A stretch of DNA of 64,000 nt, from contig NZ_KI519479.1 in assembly GCF_000482725.1 (NCBI RefSeq), forward strand, positions 129,706 through 193,705. The letters run 5' to 3'. The DNA is from Psychromonas arctica DSM 14288 (GTDB lineage Bacteria > Pseudomonadota > Gammaproteobacteria > Enterobacterales > Psychromonadaceae). Both the position numbers and the translations under genes were made by a program. This document shows, piece after piece, positions 48,995 through 58,178 of the stretch; the stretch's first letter is position 1, and each line of letters begins with the position of its first letter. The notes under the pieces are model-generated. The model searched no databases. It saw nothing but the letters and a program-made list of their open reading frames with translations, and was not told the origin of the DNA.

Positions 48995-49468
48995 GCGTTT
49001 ACCTTTCATTTATAATAATATGTTTCTGCAAAGGAAAAGAGCCTTGCTCAATCCCTAAAAATGAGGCCTAGATTATGCTCGTTTGACTCGTATTGACAAA
49101 GCAAAAGCTTGAATGTGTTATGAAAAATGAGATCGCGTAGATGTTAAAAGAAATAGCTTATATTGTTAAATATTTTTTATGTGACTTATAATTTAATTAT
49201 CAATATTATCAATATTATCAGGTTAGATATTTCTTTTGGTTCTTATCGCCAAAGCCAATATTAGCCCTGAGAGTGTTAAATTTTGGTTTTATAACTCTTC
49301 TGCGCTGGTCTGTTCAGGTTGGTGCTTATTTTAAGTGATGTCGCTTCGTCGGCGACACACCTTTTCACTTTTTTGTAGATAGCAAATCCTAAGATTTATA
49401 AACACTTTTTGTAATAAAAATGGTAACTTAAATCATCTCTATTTATACATTATTAGAAGGAATTTTAG
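48995..49468. other. divergent intergenic region between GAPDH and terA, 474 bp
   Basis: Contains a repeated TCAATATTA (49199-49218) and a hairpin TGTCGC (49339-49344) / GCGACA (49352-49357) about 110 nt before terA. Probably holds both promoters. No gene seen. Confidence 0.5.
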
Positions 49469-50602
49469 GTGACAAATCTACCGATCGGTGGCAATCAACA
49501 GCTTACTCAGCATGCCTTTACATTAACGCATAACTTAGCGGAGCATATAGACGTATCCATATTTTTACTGGATGCGACGGCAAAAATTGCTGTCGACGAG
49601 GATATGATTTTTTATGGTCTACCGACTTCACCTTGCGCAGGGGTTAAGATTGTTAATCAGACGATTGAATTTAATCTTGATAAAATCCCTAGTCGTATTG
49701 AAAAGCTTGCTATTACTGCGACGTTAGAGAGCGTAGCATCCTGGGGAAAAAATATTGCGTTAAGCACTGCTCAATTTAACTGTGTGGTTGATACGCTAGA
49801 TCGCCCTGAAAAAGCACTGATCTTATTAGAGTTGTATAAGCGTAATGAGCAATGGAAAGTGAGGTTTGTTGCACAAGGTTTTAATGGTGGTTTAGCGCCA
49901 CTAGCAGAACATTTTGGCGTGGAATTAGAAAAGCCAAGTACAAATGATGCACAGCCAACACCAGCTAAACCTTCTGCAGAAAATGGAGTTGCTACATCTA
50001 CTACATCGAGTGCATCTGCAAAGGTTAATTTGAGCAAAATAAGTTTAACAAAAGCACAACCCAAGGTGGATTTAACTAAGCGTGCCGGTACGTTAGGATT
50101 AATTAAAGCGAATTTGAATTGGACGCAGGCATCAGGCGGTTTTTTCAGCTCAGCTATTGATTTAGATTTAGGTGCTTTTGTTGAGCTTAATAATGGACAA
50201 AAGGCGTTAGTCCAAGCGCTAGGTAAGCGCCTTGAATTTACACCCTATGTGGAACTGTTAGCCGATGACCGTACGGGGAAAAGTGTCGATGGTGAATGGT
50301 TACACATTAATGGTGACAAAATTCAAGATGTTAAACGTATGATCATCTTTGCTTTTATCTATGAAGGCTCACCGAATTGGGAAAAAGCCAATGCACAGGT
50401 AACGATACATGTACCTGAAATGGCACCGATTGAGTCAAAACTTACTGAAAAAAGTAAATCAAAACGGTTTTGTGCGATCGCAGAAATAACGGTTACCAAT
50501 GGCAATGTACGGGTTGAACAGTTAAATAAATTATTTGATGGCCATAAAGATTGTGACCAACACTTTGGTTGGGGATTTACTTGGACCGAAGGGCGTAAGT
50601 AA
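49469..50602 (+). CDS. terA: TerA family tellurium-resistance protein (two TerD-like domains)
   Basis: 377 aa, GTG start with AAGGA. Domain 1 (about 15-155) ends in the TerD-type GFNGGLAPLAEHFGV. An Ala/Ser/Thr/Pro linker (about 158-195) leads to domain 2 (about 205-315; IDLDLGAFVEL) and the TerA C-terminal part (KRFCAIAEITVTN to the end). The acidic calcium sites of domain 1 are weaker than in TerD. It is 6 kb away from terD/terZ, so the ter genes are in separate transcripts here. Confidence 0.92.
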   Translation: MTNLPIGGNQQLTQHAFTLTHNLAEHIDVSIFLLDATAKIAVDEDMIFYGLPTSPCAGVKIVNQTIEFNLDKIPSRIEKLAITATLESVASWGKNIALSTAQFNCVVDTLDRPEKALILLELYKRNEQWKVRFVAQGFNGGLAPLAEHFGVELEKPSTNDAQPTPAKPSAENGVATSTTSSASAKVNLSKISLTKAQPKVDLTKRAGTLGLIKANLNWTQASGGFFSSAIDLDLGAFVELNNGQKALVQALGKRLEFTPYVELLADDRTGKSVDGEWLHINGDKIQDVKRMIIFAFIYEGSPNWEKANAQVTIHVPEMAPIESKLTEKSKSKRFCAIAEITVTNGNVRVEQLNKLFDGHKDCDQHFGWGFTWTEGRK

Positions 50603-50627
50603 ACATTAACAATGTAAATCAATGAGG

Positions 50628-50669
50628 AGCGTTAGTCATTCAGTGTTGTTTTGGCTAACGTTACTTTTT
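50628..50669 (+). terminator. terminator after terA
   Basis: A 10-pair stem with G-T pairs (50628-50637 with 50653-50662) is followed by TACTTTTT. Confidence 0.6.
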
Positions 50670-50898
50670 AAATAATTTGTGAGGTAGCGGTTATACGCTC
50701 AAATCAAGCCACCATGACTACAGCGAATTGGTAGCTTGTTCTTATTACCCTTTCTCTAAAGCTTAAATATCTTCTGTATCTAAACCAGTATGACCAATAT
50801 CAATAACATTTTATGCATAATAAAACACTGTTTTAAAATTTATTGCTGTGAATTCTATTTGTCTGTATATTTAAGTTATTGACCTGTAATATCTATAT

Positions 50899-50975
50899 CG
50901 TAATTAAACCGTAATTAAACCGTAATTAAACCGTAATTAAACCGTAATTAAACCGTAATTAAACCGTAATTAAAC
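50899..50975. repeat. 11-bp tandem repeat, 7 copies
   Basis: Unit CGTAATTAAAC repeated seven times exactly. The period is close to one turn of the helix, so the AT-rich parts face the same side and could bend the DNA. It lies about 160 bp upstream of the RpiB-family start. Confidence 0.97.
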
Positions 50976-51132
50976 AGTACCAAAGCTAGAAACATTTAAT
51001 TAACGGAATTGGGATAATGCATTTTGATATAAAAATTATTTATTATTTAAAAATGAGTAAATACAGGCGAATGGATTTGGCCTTATTAAACCTTATTGAC
51101 AAAACGAACGGCGAATAGCACAGGAGTAAAAT

Positions 51133-51774
51133 ATGAAAATAGCGTTAATGATGGAAAATAGCCAAGCAGGTAAAAATGCGACCATTTTAAATGAATTAAA
51201 TACAGTAGTCGGGCCGCTTGATTACCCTGTTTACAACGTTGGAATGAGCGATGAAAATGATCATCACTTAACCTATATCCACCTAGGTATTATGGCGAGT
51301 CTTTTACTTAATGCTAAAGCTGTCGATTTTGTTGTTGCCGGTTGTGGAACTGGTCAAGGTGCAATGATGTCATTGAATATCCATCCTGGTGTGGTTTGTG
51401 GTTATTGCTTAGATCCGTCTGATGCTTTTCTGTTTAACCAAATCAATAATGGCAATGCACTGGCTTTAGCTTTTGCAAAAGGTTATGGCTGGGGCGCAGA
51501 GCTTAATGTTCGTTATATTTTTGAAAAGGCATTTGCCACGGGGGAACGCGGACAAGGGTATCCGTTAGAGCGCGCTGCACCGCAACAAAGTAATGCGAGC
51601 ATTTTAAATGATGTTAAGGCCGCGGTTGTTAAAGAAAACTACTTAGATACATTACGCGCAATTGACCAAACATTGGTTAAAACGGCAGTATCGGGCGAAC
51701 GTTTTCAACAATGCTTTTTCGATAATTGCCAAAATCCCGAGATTAAAGAATACGTACAATCCCTTCTTGCTTAG
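51133..51774 (+). CDS. RpiB/LacA/LacB family sugar-phosphate isomerase
   Basis: 213 aa, AGGAG before the ATG. The active-site region AGCGTGQGAMM (69-79, Cys71) is the RpiB pattern CGTG, and GNALALAFAKGYG follows. Family members interconvert aldose and ketose 5- or 6-phosphates such as ribose 5-phosphate and ribulose 5-phosphate. The C-terminal 60 residues exceed the usual RpiB length (about 150 aa). Near the ter PRTases it could feed the PRPP pool; this link is only contextual. Confidence 0.88.
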   Translation: MKIALMMENSQAGKNATILNELNTVVGPLDYPVYNVGMSDENDHHLTYIHLGIMASLLLNAKAVDFVVAGCGTGQGAMMSLNIHPGVVCGYCLDPSDAFLFNQINNGNALALAFAKGYGWGAELNVRYIFEKAFATGERGQGYPLERAAPQQSNASILNDVKAAVVKENYLDTLRAIDQTLVKTAVSGERFQQCFFDNCQNPEIKEYVQSLLA

Positions 51775-52159
51775 CTTAGTTGGATTGTTAAAGGTTACCT
51801 AGTCTTATAAGGCCCTAGCAGGATAAAACGACTTTATAATATTGATATAAGTACCTATAGTAAATACATATAGTAAATACATATAGTAAATACATATAGT
51901 AAATACATATAGTAAGTAGTAAGCCTCTGCATCACTATCTACATAAAATGGCGATTACAGTAAATTTTTCATTATTAATCGCCATCGCCACTCACTATTT
52001 TTTTATAAAACAAGAAAATTACTGTCAATCAGCAAGTAATTAGCATTAACACCGCTAGCCACTCCTTTCTACTCAGGTTATTCTAGTCAAACAAGATCGC
52101 TTTAATTTATCCATATTAGTTTAATCTATTCAATCTCACTTAGTCACGGGTCCGCTGCT
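51775..52159. other. intergenic, 385 bp
   Basis: Contains a 13-bp tandem repeat (51856-51915). No gene seen. Confidence 0.5.
51856..51915. repeat. 13-bp tandem repeat, 4 full copies plus a partial one
   Basis: Unit TATAGTAAATACA, four exact copies (51856-51907) and eight more bases. Confidence 0.95.
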
Positions 52160-53257
52160 ATGTTTGAACAAATAAAAGAGTTTATTAACCCCAGTAAAAA
52201 TCCTGATCTCAGCCAAGCGCAAAAAATTCAGCATGAGTATTTACCAACGCTATGGTTACTAGGCAAAACAGGGGCGGGTAAATCTTCTTTTATTCAAGCA
52301 TTAACTGGACTGTCGTCGGTAGAAGTGGGGAACGGTTTTGAACCTTGCACCATGACTGCACAAGTTTATGACTTTCCGCAACAAAAAGCTGTGATGCGAT
52401 TTTTAGATACACGTGGCTTAGGCGAGGCAGATTACAATGCTAGCGAAGATATAAAAGAGATCAGTAAGTCTGGTAATGCGATTGTGGTGGTGATGAAGGT
52501 TGATGAACCAGAACAAAGCGCGGTGTTGGATGCTTTAAAACAAATTAAAAAAAGCAAAAATATTGAACATTTATTATTGATCCATAGTGCGGTTTTATTA
52601 ACTAATGAAGCGGATAGAAAACGACAAATTGCATTTAATGAAATGCAAGTGCGCGACATTTGGAATAACCCCTTTAACTCGGTCAGTGTAGACTTTGAGG
52701 CTGCTGAAGGAGGTGTTTATAATGAGCAGTTATTAATTTCAGAAGTCACAAAAATACTACCTATTTTAGGTTTGCTGGTGGAAGATAAAGCACATTCCGA
52801 TATTGAAAATGCAAACTTTAATCAAGTACAAAAAGAAGTGCTGTGGTATTCCGGTAGTGCTGCTGCTAGTGATTTGATTCCGGGTCTTGGTTTGGTGACT
52901 GTGCCAGCTATTCAGGCGAAGATGTTACATAGTTTGGCTAATCAATATGGTGTGCAGTGGAATAAACGCACATTTACAGAGCTAACCGGCTCATTAGGCA
53001 GTAGTTTTGCCTTACAGTATTCAGCTAAACTGGGTGCAAGACAGCTTATTAAATTAATTCCCGTGTATGGACAAACGATTGGTGCCGCTGCGGCAGCATC
53101 GATGAGCTTTGCTACAACCTATGGATTAGGCCGCGTTGCCTGTTATTATTTTTACCATAAGCGTAAAGGTGAGCCGATATCTGAACAGGTGATGCAAGAT
53201 TTATATAAAAATGCCCTTAAACAAGGTAAGGCGGCGGCTGGATATGAAAAAAATTAA
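52160..53257 (+). CDS. GTPase with C-terminal DUF697-like membrane region
   Basis: 365 aa. G1 GKTGAGKSS (35-43) and G3 DTRGLGE mark a TRAFAC GTPase (Era-like/dynamin-like group). No NKxD G4 motif is seen; IHSAVLL lies at its place. The second half (about 230-350) has glycine/alanine-rich hydrophobic helices (SDLIPGLGLVTVPAIQAKML; PVYGQTIGAAAAASM) like DUF697/YcjF, which associate with membranes. It overlaps the next GTPase gene by 14 nt, so two GTPases are made together. Role unknown. Confidence 0.82.
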   Translation: MFEQIKEFINPSKNPDLSQAQKIQHEYLPTLWLLGKTGAGKSSFIQALTGLSSVEVGNGFEPCTMTAQVYDFPQQKAVMRFLDTRGLGEADYNASEDIKEISKSGNAIVVVMKVDEPEQSAVLDALKQIKKSKNIEHLLLIHSAVLLTNEADRKRQIAFNEMQVRDIWNNPFNSVSVDFEAAEGGVYNEQLLISEVTKILPILGLLVEDKAHSDIENANFNQVQKEVLWYSGSAAASDLIPGLGLVTVPAIQAKMLHSLANQYGVQWNKRTFTELTGSLGSSFALQYSAKLGARQLIKLIPVYGQTIGAAAAASMSFATTYGLGRVACYYFYHKRKGEPISEQVMQDLYKNALKQGKAAAGYEKN

Positions 53258-54893
53258 ACAACTCTTTTTGCTTTTATCACAGTTATCCGGTGGACGATGG
53301 GGAATTGCTGTCGTATCAGCTATTTTACCTGTGTTGGTGACGGTGGGATTTGGTTTATTTTTGGCTATACAATACGATTATCTGCTTCTTTTATCTGTTT
53401 GTATTGCGGTTAGCACGCTGCTGATCAGTCTGCCTTTATGGCTAATTAATCGTCATCAAGAAAAACATCGTGTTCAAGAAAAACAAAAAAAACTCAATGA
53501 AAATAGCACCCAGGTTGATGATAGTTTGGTTAAGGTTAATAACGATTGGTCGACGCATGAAGTGGCTATCTGGGAGCAGTCTAAGATCCAGGCTCGTCAA
53601 TTATTAGGTACTGATACAGAGTGGCGAGAGTTGGATAAAGTTGCCTATCAGCTGATGAGTTTTGTTGCACATGCATTTGATAAAAAAGGGTTAGATTTTT
53701 CAATTCCCGAAGGTTTGCAGTTATTAGAGGAAATAAGTCGACGCTATCAATTAGTGGTTAAGGAGTATATTCCTGCCATCGAGTTGGTTAAAATTTCTCA
53801 TTTAACAAGTGGCTATAAAGCTTATGACCAATATGGTGAAGTAGGTCAAAAAGCGATTAAAGTAGCTATTTGGGCTAATTATGCAAAAAACTTATATTTA
53901 AATCCTGCTAAATTTGCCACTGATATTATCAAAGATCAATCTACCTCGGGCATGACTAAAGGTTTATTTGAAAATATACAGATGCAAGCCAAGCAAGCTC
54001 TATTGGATGAAGTGGCCTCTGTTGCGATTGATTTATACAGTGGCCGATTTAACTTTGAGCAGGGCAGTGTCACCGCTTCTAACATTGCGACGCAGGATGA
54101 TCAGCGAATGGCGGCTGATTTAGAGCCAATACGTATTGTTATTGTCGGGCAAACTAATGCAGGTAAATCATCGGTTATTAATGTACTCAAAGAGCAATTA
54201 ATGGCCGAAGTGGATGTTTTACCTTGCACCGACGGCACGGTTGCTTATCAAGCAAGGTTAGATGGCATTGATATTCGACTGATCGATTTACAGGGCTTAG
54301 ATGGTAAGCCTAAAACAGAGCAAAGTATGCTGGTTGAAATGACTAGTGCAGACCTTATTCTTTGGATCTTAAAAGCTGACCAGCCTGCACGCGCATTGGA
54401 TAAAAACCTTAAAACTAAGTTTGATGTCTATTATGACGATGTAAAGCATATTTCTCGTAAAAGAGCGACGGTAGTTGGGGTAGTTAATCAAGTTGATAGG
54501 CTTAAACCGGTTGATGATTGGCAACCTCCCTATGATTTAATACAACCGGACTTAGTTGAAGCAAAGGCAGCCAAAGCGAAGATCATTAAGCAAGCGATGG
54601 ATTATAATCAAACCCTATTAACGCCGGATAAAATGATTGCACTTTCAATTAGCCCGAATAAACCACACTTTGGTATAGAAAATCTGAAGAACACGCTGCA
54701 AGCTGAGATTGAAAATGCAAATAATGTGCAGCGCAATAGGCAGCGACGGGAAGCAATAGGTAAAAGCATTGGTATCAAAAAGCAGTTTGATCGTGCCCTG
54801 CATAGTGGCAAAAAACTTTATCCTAATTTGTTAAGAGCCGCTGCACCAAAGTTAAATGAAATAGTGATTAAAAAATTGAAGAAGAAACCTTAA
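53244..54893 (+). CDS. membrane-anchored GTPase, partner of the upstream GTPase
   Basis: 549 aa from ATG 53244; an earlier in-frame start at 53211 is less likely. Two membrane helices (about 20-43 and 45-67) are followed by a helical region and coiled coil (about 75-280). The GTPase domain has G1 VGQTNAGKSS (about 300-310), G3 DLQGLDG and G4 NQVD (variant of NKxD). The C-terminus is basic. The pair of GTPases, one with N-terminal helices and one with C-terminal helices, could work as a heteromer at the membrane. Function not known. Confidence 0.82.
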   Translation: MKKIKQLFLLLSQLSGGRWGIAVVSAILPVLVTVGFGLFLAIQYDYLLLLSVCIAVSTLLISLPLWLINRHQEKHRVQEKQKKLNENSTQVDDSLVKVNNDWSTHEVAIWEQSKIQARQLLGTDTEWRELDKVAYQLMSFVAHAFDKKGLDFSIPEGLQLLEEISRRYQLVVKEYIPAIELVKISHLTSGYKAYDQYGEVGQKAIKVAIWANYAKNLYLNPAKFATDIIKDQSTSGMTKGLFENIQMQAKQALLDEVASVAIDLYSGRFNFEQGSVTASNIATQDDQRMAADLEPIRIVIVGQTNAGKSSVINVLKEQLMAEVDVLPCTDGTVAYQARLDGIDIRLIDLQGLDGKPKTEQSMLVEMTSADLILWILKADQPARALDKNLKTKFDVYYDDVKHISRKRATVVGVVNQVDRLKPVDDWQPPYDLIQPDLVEAKAAKAKIIKQAMDYNQTLLTPDKMIALSISPNKPHFGIENLKNTLQAEIENANNVQRNRQRREAIGKSIGIKKQFDRALHSGKKLYPNLLRAAAPKLNEIVIKKLKKKP

Positions 54894-54955
54894 CTTCTAT
54901 TATCGTCCCATCAACACACAAAAAATGAGTATTTAATGCGGTGAGTATCAGAAGA

Positions 54956-54976
54956 CCTTGTAAATGATTTACAAGG
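54956..54976. repeat. short perfect inverted repeat after the GTPase pair
   Basis: CCTTGTAAA (54956-54964) and TTTACAAGG (54968-54976) with a 3-nt loop. No T run; possible weak terminator. Confidence 0.5.
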
Positions 54977-55146
54977 CCAAAACATTAAACACTTTTATTC
55001 TCACGGCTTTCATTGGTTTTAAAAGTCATTAAGCCCCAGTATCATGCCTTAATTTTGTGCACCGTGTTACATGCAGCTGACTTGCATTTCTTATATTAAG
55101 TTGTACTTTAAGCGCTCTTTGATCTTCTATCAGGCTATTTATCATC

Positions 55147-58086
55147 ATGACATCAATCACTTCAAGCATTTTCGGTCGCCTCTTTGGTCACCGTACGGAA
55201 ATTAACTTTAATGCTGAAGGGGTGATTATTTGCGTTGATAAAGTTAAATCAGAAGCTAATTGGGCCGCGTTAACTAAGCCACCTGTGTTCATTTCTACAT
55301 GGCTTGGTCAAACTTTAATTGTTGAATCTAACCATAAACACTATCACTTAAGTAAATTAAGCTATGACGCTGCTAAGTGTTATAAGCATCAATGCCAGCA
55401 GTGGTGGATAGAAGCGAATCAACAGTCACTGATACAACTAATAGTTAAGATAGAACCTTTTATTAGTCGTCAATACCTTCGACAATCAGTGCTAAAGCGG
55501 CTACTCAAGGCAGTAACCCTAGAGTATGAAAAGTGGTTTCCCTGGGTTTTATCTGCTAAACGAGTACCTATATCACTAGCACCTTACTTAGAAAAACTAT
55601 CACGCTACCGCCATTGGCAAGTGGCGCAGATTAACGCGTTTCGTGACGCTTATATCAAGCAACAACTTCAACAATATCAATCATTTTTTGATGCAGTTGA
55701 ATCTAATCCATTAACTGCAATGCAACGTCGAGCTTGTGTGATTGATGACGATAACAATCTGTTATTAGCAGGAGCTGGTACAGGTAAAACCAGCGTGATG
55801 GTGGGGCGAACAGGGTATTTACTTAAAAGCCAACAGGCAAAAGCTAGTGATATATTATTATTAGCTTATGGCAGAAAAGCAGCGCTTGAAATGGATCAAC
55901 GTATTAAAGATAAGTTAGGCATTGATACAATCAAAGCTTCTACGTTTCACCATTTAGGCTTGAGTATTATTGCCAAGGTAGAAGCTGCACAACCTAATCT
56001 ATCGCATTTTGCTGAAGATCAGCACGCTAAAGCTAAATGGGTACAAGACTGTTTTGAGCAATTAATTAATCAACAAGCAGAGTATAGACAAGCTGTATTC
56101 ACTTATTTTAGTCGCTATTATTTTGCAGAAAAAAATCACTTTGAATTTGCTAGTTTAGGTGATTATTACCAATACCTCACAGACAATGATATTCGTACTT
56201 TGAAAGGCGAACAGGTTAAAAGTTTTGGTGAATTGTATGTTGCCAATTGGTTATTTAATCATGGCATCGACTATCAATATGAAGCTCACTATGCGCTTGA
56301 TGTACGCACTATTGAGCGTAAACAGTACCAACCCGACTTCTTTTTGCCCACGTTTAATCTGTATATTGAGTATTATGGTATTGATGAAAATGGCGATACT
56401 GCACCCTATATTGATAGGGAAGATTACCATGCGTCTATACAATGGAAGCGGCAAACTCATCAACAACATAATACTGAGTGTATCGAATTAACCTATGCGA
56501 TGCATAAACAGGGGATGCTATTAAGCCACTTAAAAAAATCCCTTTCAGCTCAGGGTATACAGTACCAGCCGTTACCTGAACAAGTGATATTAGCTAACCT
56601 CAAAGAAACCGGGCGTATTAGTGTATTAGCAGAGCTCTTTTCCTCCTTGGTGGGGTTGTATAAAGCGGCTTGTTTAGATCCATTATTAGAAAAAAAAGTT
56701 ATTGCGAATGCAGCAGACCCTACGCAAACCAGTAAAGCCTTACAGTTATTGCACCCTATCTTAACCGCATATCAAGCATTACTAGACGCTCGTAATGAAA
56801 TTGATTTTGAAGATATGATCAATAAAGCTTTGCGGTATATTGAAAATGGCCAATTTCGTTCACCTTGGCGTTATATCATGGTTGATGAATTTCAGGATAT
56901 TTCTGAGCCACGTGCTCGCCTTGTGAAGGCTTTACGTGATAATCGTAAAAGCTGCTCAATATTTGCCGTCGGTGATGATTGGCAGGCTATTTATCGTTTT
57001 AGTGGTGGGGATGTGTCATTAACAACTGAATTTGAACAGTATTTTGGCGCCAGTACACAAACACAGCTGGATCAAACTTTTCGATTTAATAACAGCATTG
57101 CAAGAGTGGCGACTGAGTTTGTTAGTAAAAATCCATCACAGTTAACTAAAACTATCGATGCAATTAAACAGGTTGATAAACCAGCTGTCTCTATTTTACG
57201 TAAAAGTGTCGTGAATCAAGGTGTTAATAATGGTTTCACTGCTAATAAACAACAATCACAAAGCATTGCTGAAGTTGCCAACGGTGCACTAGCGGAAGTA
57301 TTAACTGCCATTGCTAATAAACCTCATCAACACGACAAAATAAGCGTATATTTATTAGCACGATATTGGTTTCAGTTACCCGATAAGCAAACCTTGGCTC
57401 AGTTCAATAAACAGTACCCAACACTGTTTATTGAAAATCAAACTTTTCATGCTTCCAAGGGGAAAGAGGCGGATTTTGTTGTGATCATGGGGATGACATC
57501 GGGCAAACTTGGTTTCCCTTCTCAAAAAGCCACTCCTGCCATTACTGATGCTTTATTAGCTAAGCCTGAAGATTTTGAATATGCGGAAGAAAGGCGTTTA
57601 ATGTATGTGGCATTAACACGGGCTAAAGAGCGCGCTTATATTATTGCAGATATGCTTGATGGCAGTGATTTTGTTAAGGAGCTGGTGGATGGTTACGATG
57701 TTGAATTAAATGAATTCGGTATATCAATTAGTCAGACATTAGTGGATAAAATTACCTGTATGCTGTGCGAAACTGGCACGCTAATGCCGCGTAAAGGACG
57801 TTTTGGACACTTCTTTTCATGCTCGCATTTTCCTCGTTGTGACCATAAAGAAAGAGGCTGTCGTCAATGTGATACGGCAATGACAAAAAGCAAATATACT
57901 GGTTTTAAAACATGCCTTAATCCAGCTTGTTCTGAAATAGTGCCTGTATGCGATCAGTGTGGCGCAGAAATGGCGTTAAGGAAAAGCAAAAAAGGTGAAT
58001 TTTGGGGATGTCGGAACTTTAAAGGTAATGAGCCGATGAGTTGTAAAAATGGTATTGATAAAGCCAAGTTACAGTGGCCAAATTAA
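55147..58086 (+). CDS. helD: HelD-type superfamily 1 helicase with inserted nuclease-like segment and zinc ribbons
   Basis: 979 aa; E. coli helicase IV has 684. The N-terminal domain, Walker A AGAGTGKTS (208-216, Lys214), LLLAYGRKAALEMDQRI, VDEFQDIS and VGDDWQAIYRFSG match HelD closely, as does HASKGKEADFVVIMG. Between helicase motifs (about 355-460) an insert reads FGELYVANWL, then PDFFLPTFNLYIEYYG (D397, E408), resembling a PD-(D/E)XK nuclease core but with Tyr for the usual Lys. The C-terminal 110 residues hold three Cys4-type zinc ribbons of the topoisomerase I kind (CMLCETGTL; CRQCDTAM; CDQCGAEM). It should unwind DNA 3' to 5'. The zinc ribbons may add DNA binding. Confidence 0.88.
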   Translation: MTSITSSIFGRLFGHRTEINFNAEGVIICVDKVKSEANWAALTKPPVFISTWLGQTLIVESNHKHYHLSKLSYDAAKCYKHQCQQWWIEANQQSLIQLIVKIEPFISRQYLRQSVLKRLLKAVTLEYEKWFPWVLSAKRVPISLAPYLEKLSRYRHWQVAQINAFRDAYIKQQLQQYQSFFDAVESNPLTAMQRRACVIDDDNNLLLAGAGTGKTSVMVGRTGYLLKSQQAKASDILLLAYGRKAALEMDQRIKDKLGIDTIKASTFHHLGLSIIAKVEAAQPNLSHFAEDQHAKAKWVQDCFEQLINQQAEYRQAVFTYFSRYYFAEKNHFEFASLGDYYQYLTDNDIRTLKGEQVKSFGELYVANWLFNHGIDYQYEAHYALDVRTIERKQYQPDFFLPTFNLYIEYYGIDENGDTAPYIDREDYHASIQWKRQTHQQHNTECIELTYAMHKQGMLLSHLKKSLSAQGIQYQPLPEQVILANLKETGRISVLAELFSSLVGLYKAACLDPLLEKKVIANAADPTQTSKALQLLHPILTAYQALLDARNEIDFEDMINKALRYIENGQFRSPWRYIMVDEFQDISEPRARLVKALRDNRKSCSIFAVGDDWQAIYRFSGGDVSLTTEFEQYFGASTQTQLDQTFRFNNSIARVATEFVSKNPSQLTKTIDAIKQVDKPAVSILRKSVVNQGVNNGFTANKQQSQSIAEVANGALAEVLTAIANKPHQHDKISVYLLARYWFQLPDKQTLAQFNKQYPTLFIENQTFHASKGKEADFVVIMGMTSGKLGFPSQKATPAITDALLAKPEDFEYAEERRLMYVALTRAKERAYIIADMLDGSDFVKELVDGYDVELNEFGISISQTLVDKITCMLCETGTLMPRKGRFGHFFSCSHFPRCDHKERGCRQCDTAMTKSKYTGFKTCLNPACSEIVPVCDQCGAEMALRKSKKGEFWGCRNFKGNEPMSCKNGIDKAKLQWPN

Positions 58087-58178
58087 CTGACTGAAATTAG
58101 TTTTCAGCCGGTTATTTTTCTAATCATTAACTATTTTATAAACTTTATTGTTTTAGCGGATTCAACATTGAAGTTCAA

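Larger units (their letters stand above)
50603..51132. other. intergenic, 530 bp, upstream of the RpiB-family gene
   Basis: Contains the terA terminator (50628-50669) and an 11-bp tandem repeat (50899-50975). No gene seen. Confidence 0.55.

Noticed and set aside
50899..50975. Possible CRISPR array
   Set aside because: The 11-bp units are directly adjacent with no spacers, and no cas genes are nearby.
50899..50975. Possible replication iterons
   Set aside because: No replication initiator gene or DnaA boxes nearby; the flanks are ordinary chromosomal genes.
52160..54893. Era or Der ribosome-assembly GTPases
   Set aside because: No KH domain or double G domain, and the hydrophobic helices and overlap of the two genes point to membrane-associated GTPases of another group.
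55147..58086. UvrD or RecB-type repair enzyme
   Set aside because: N-terminal domain and motif wording match helicase IV (HelD) more closely than UvrD, Rep or RecB.
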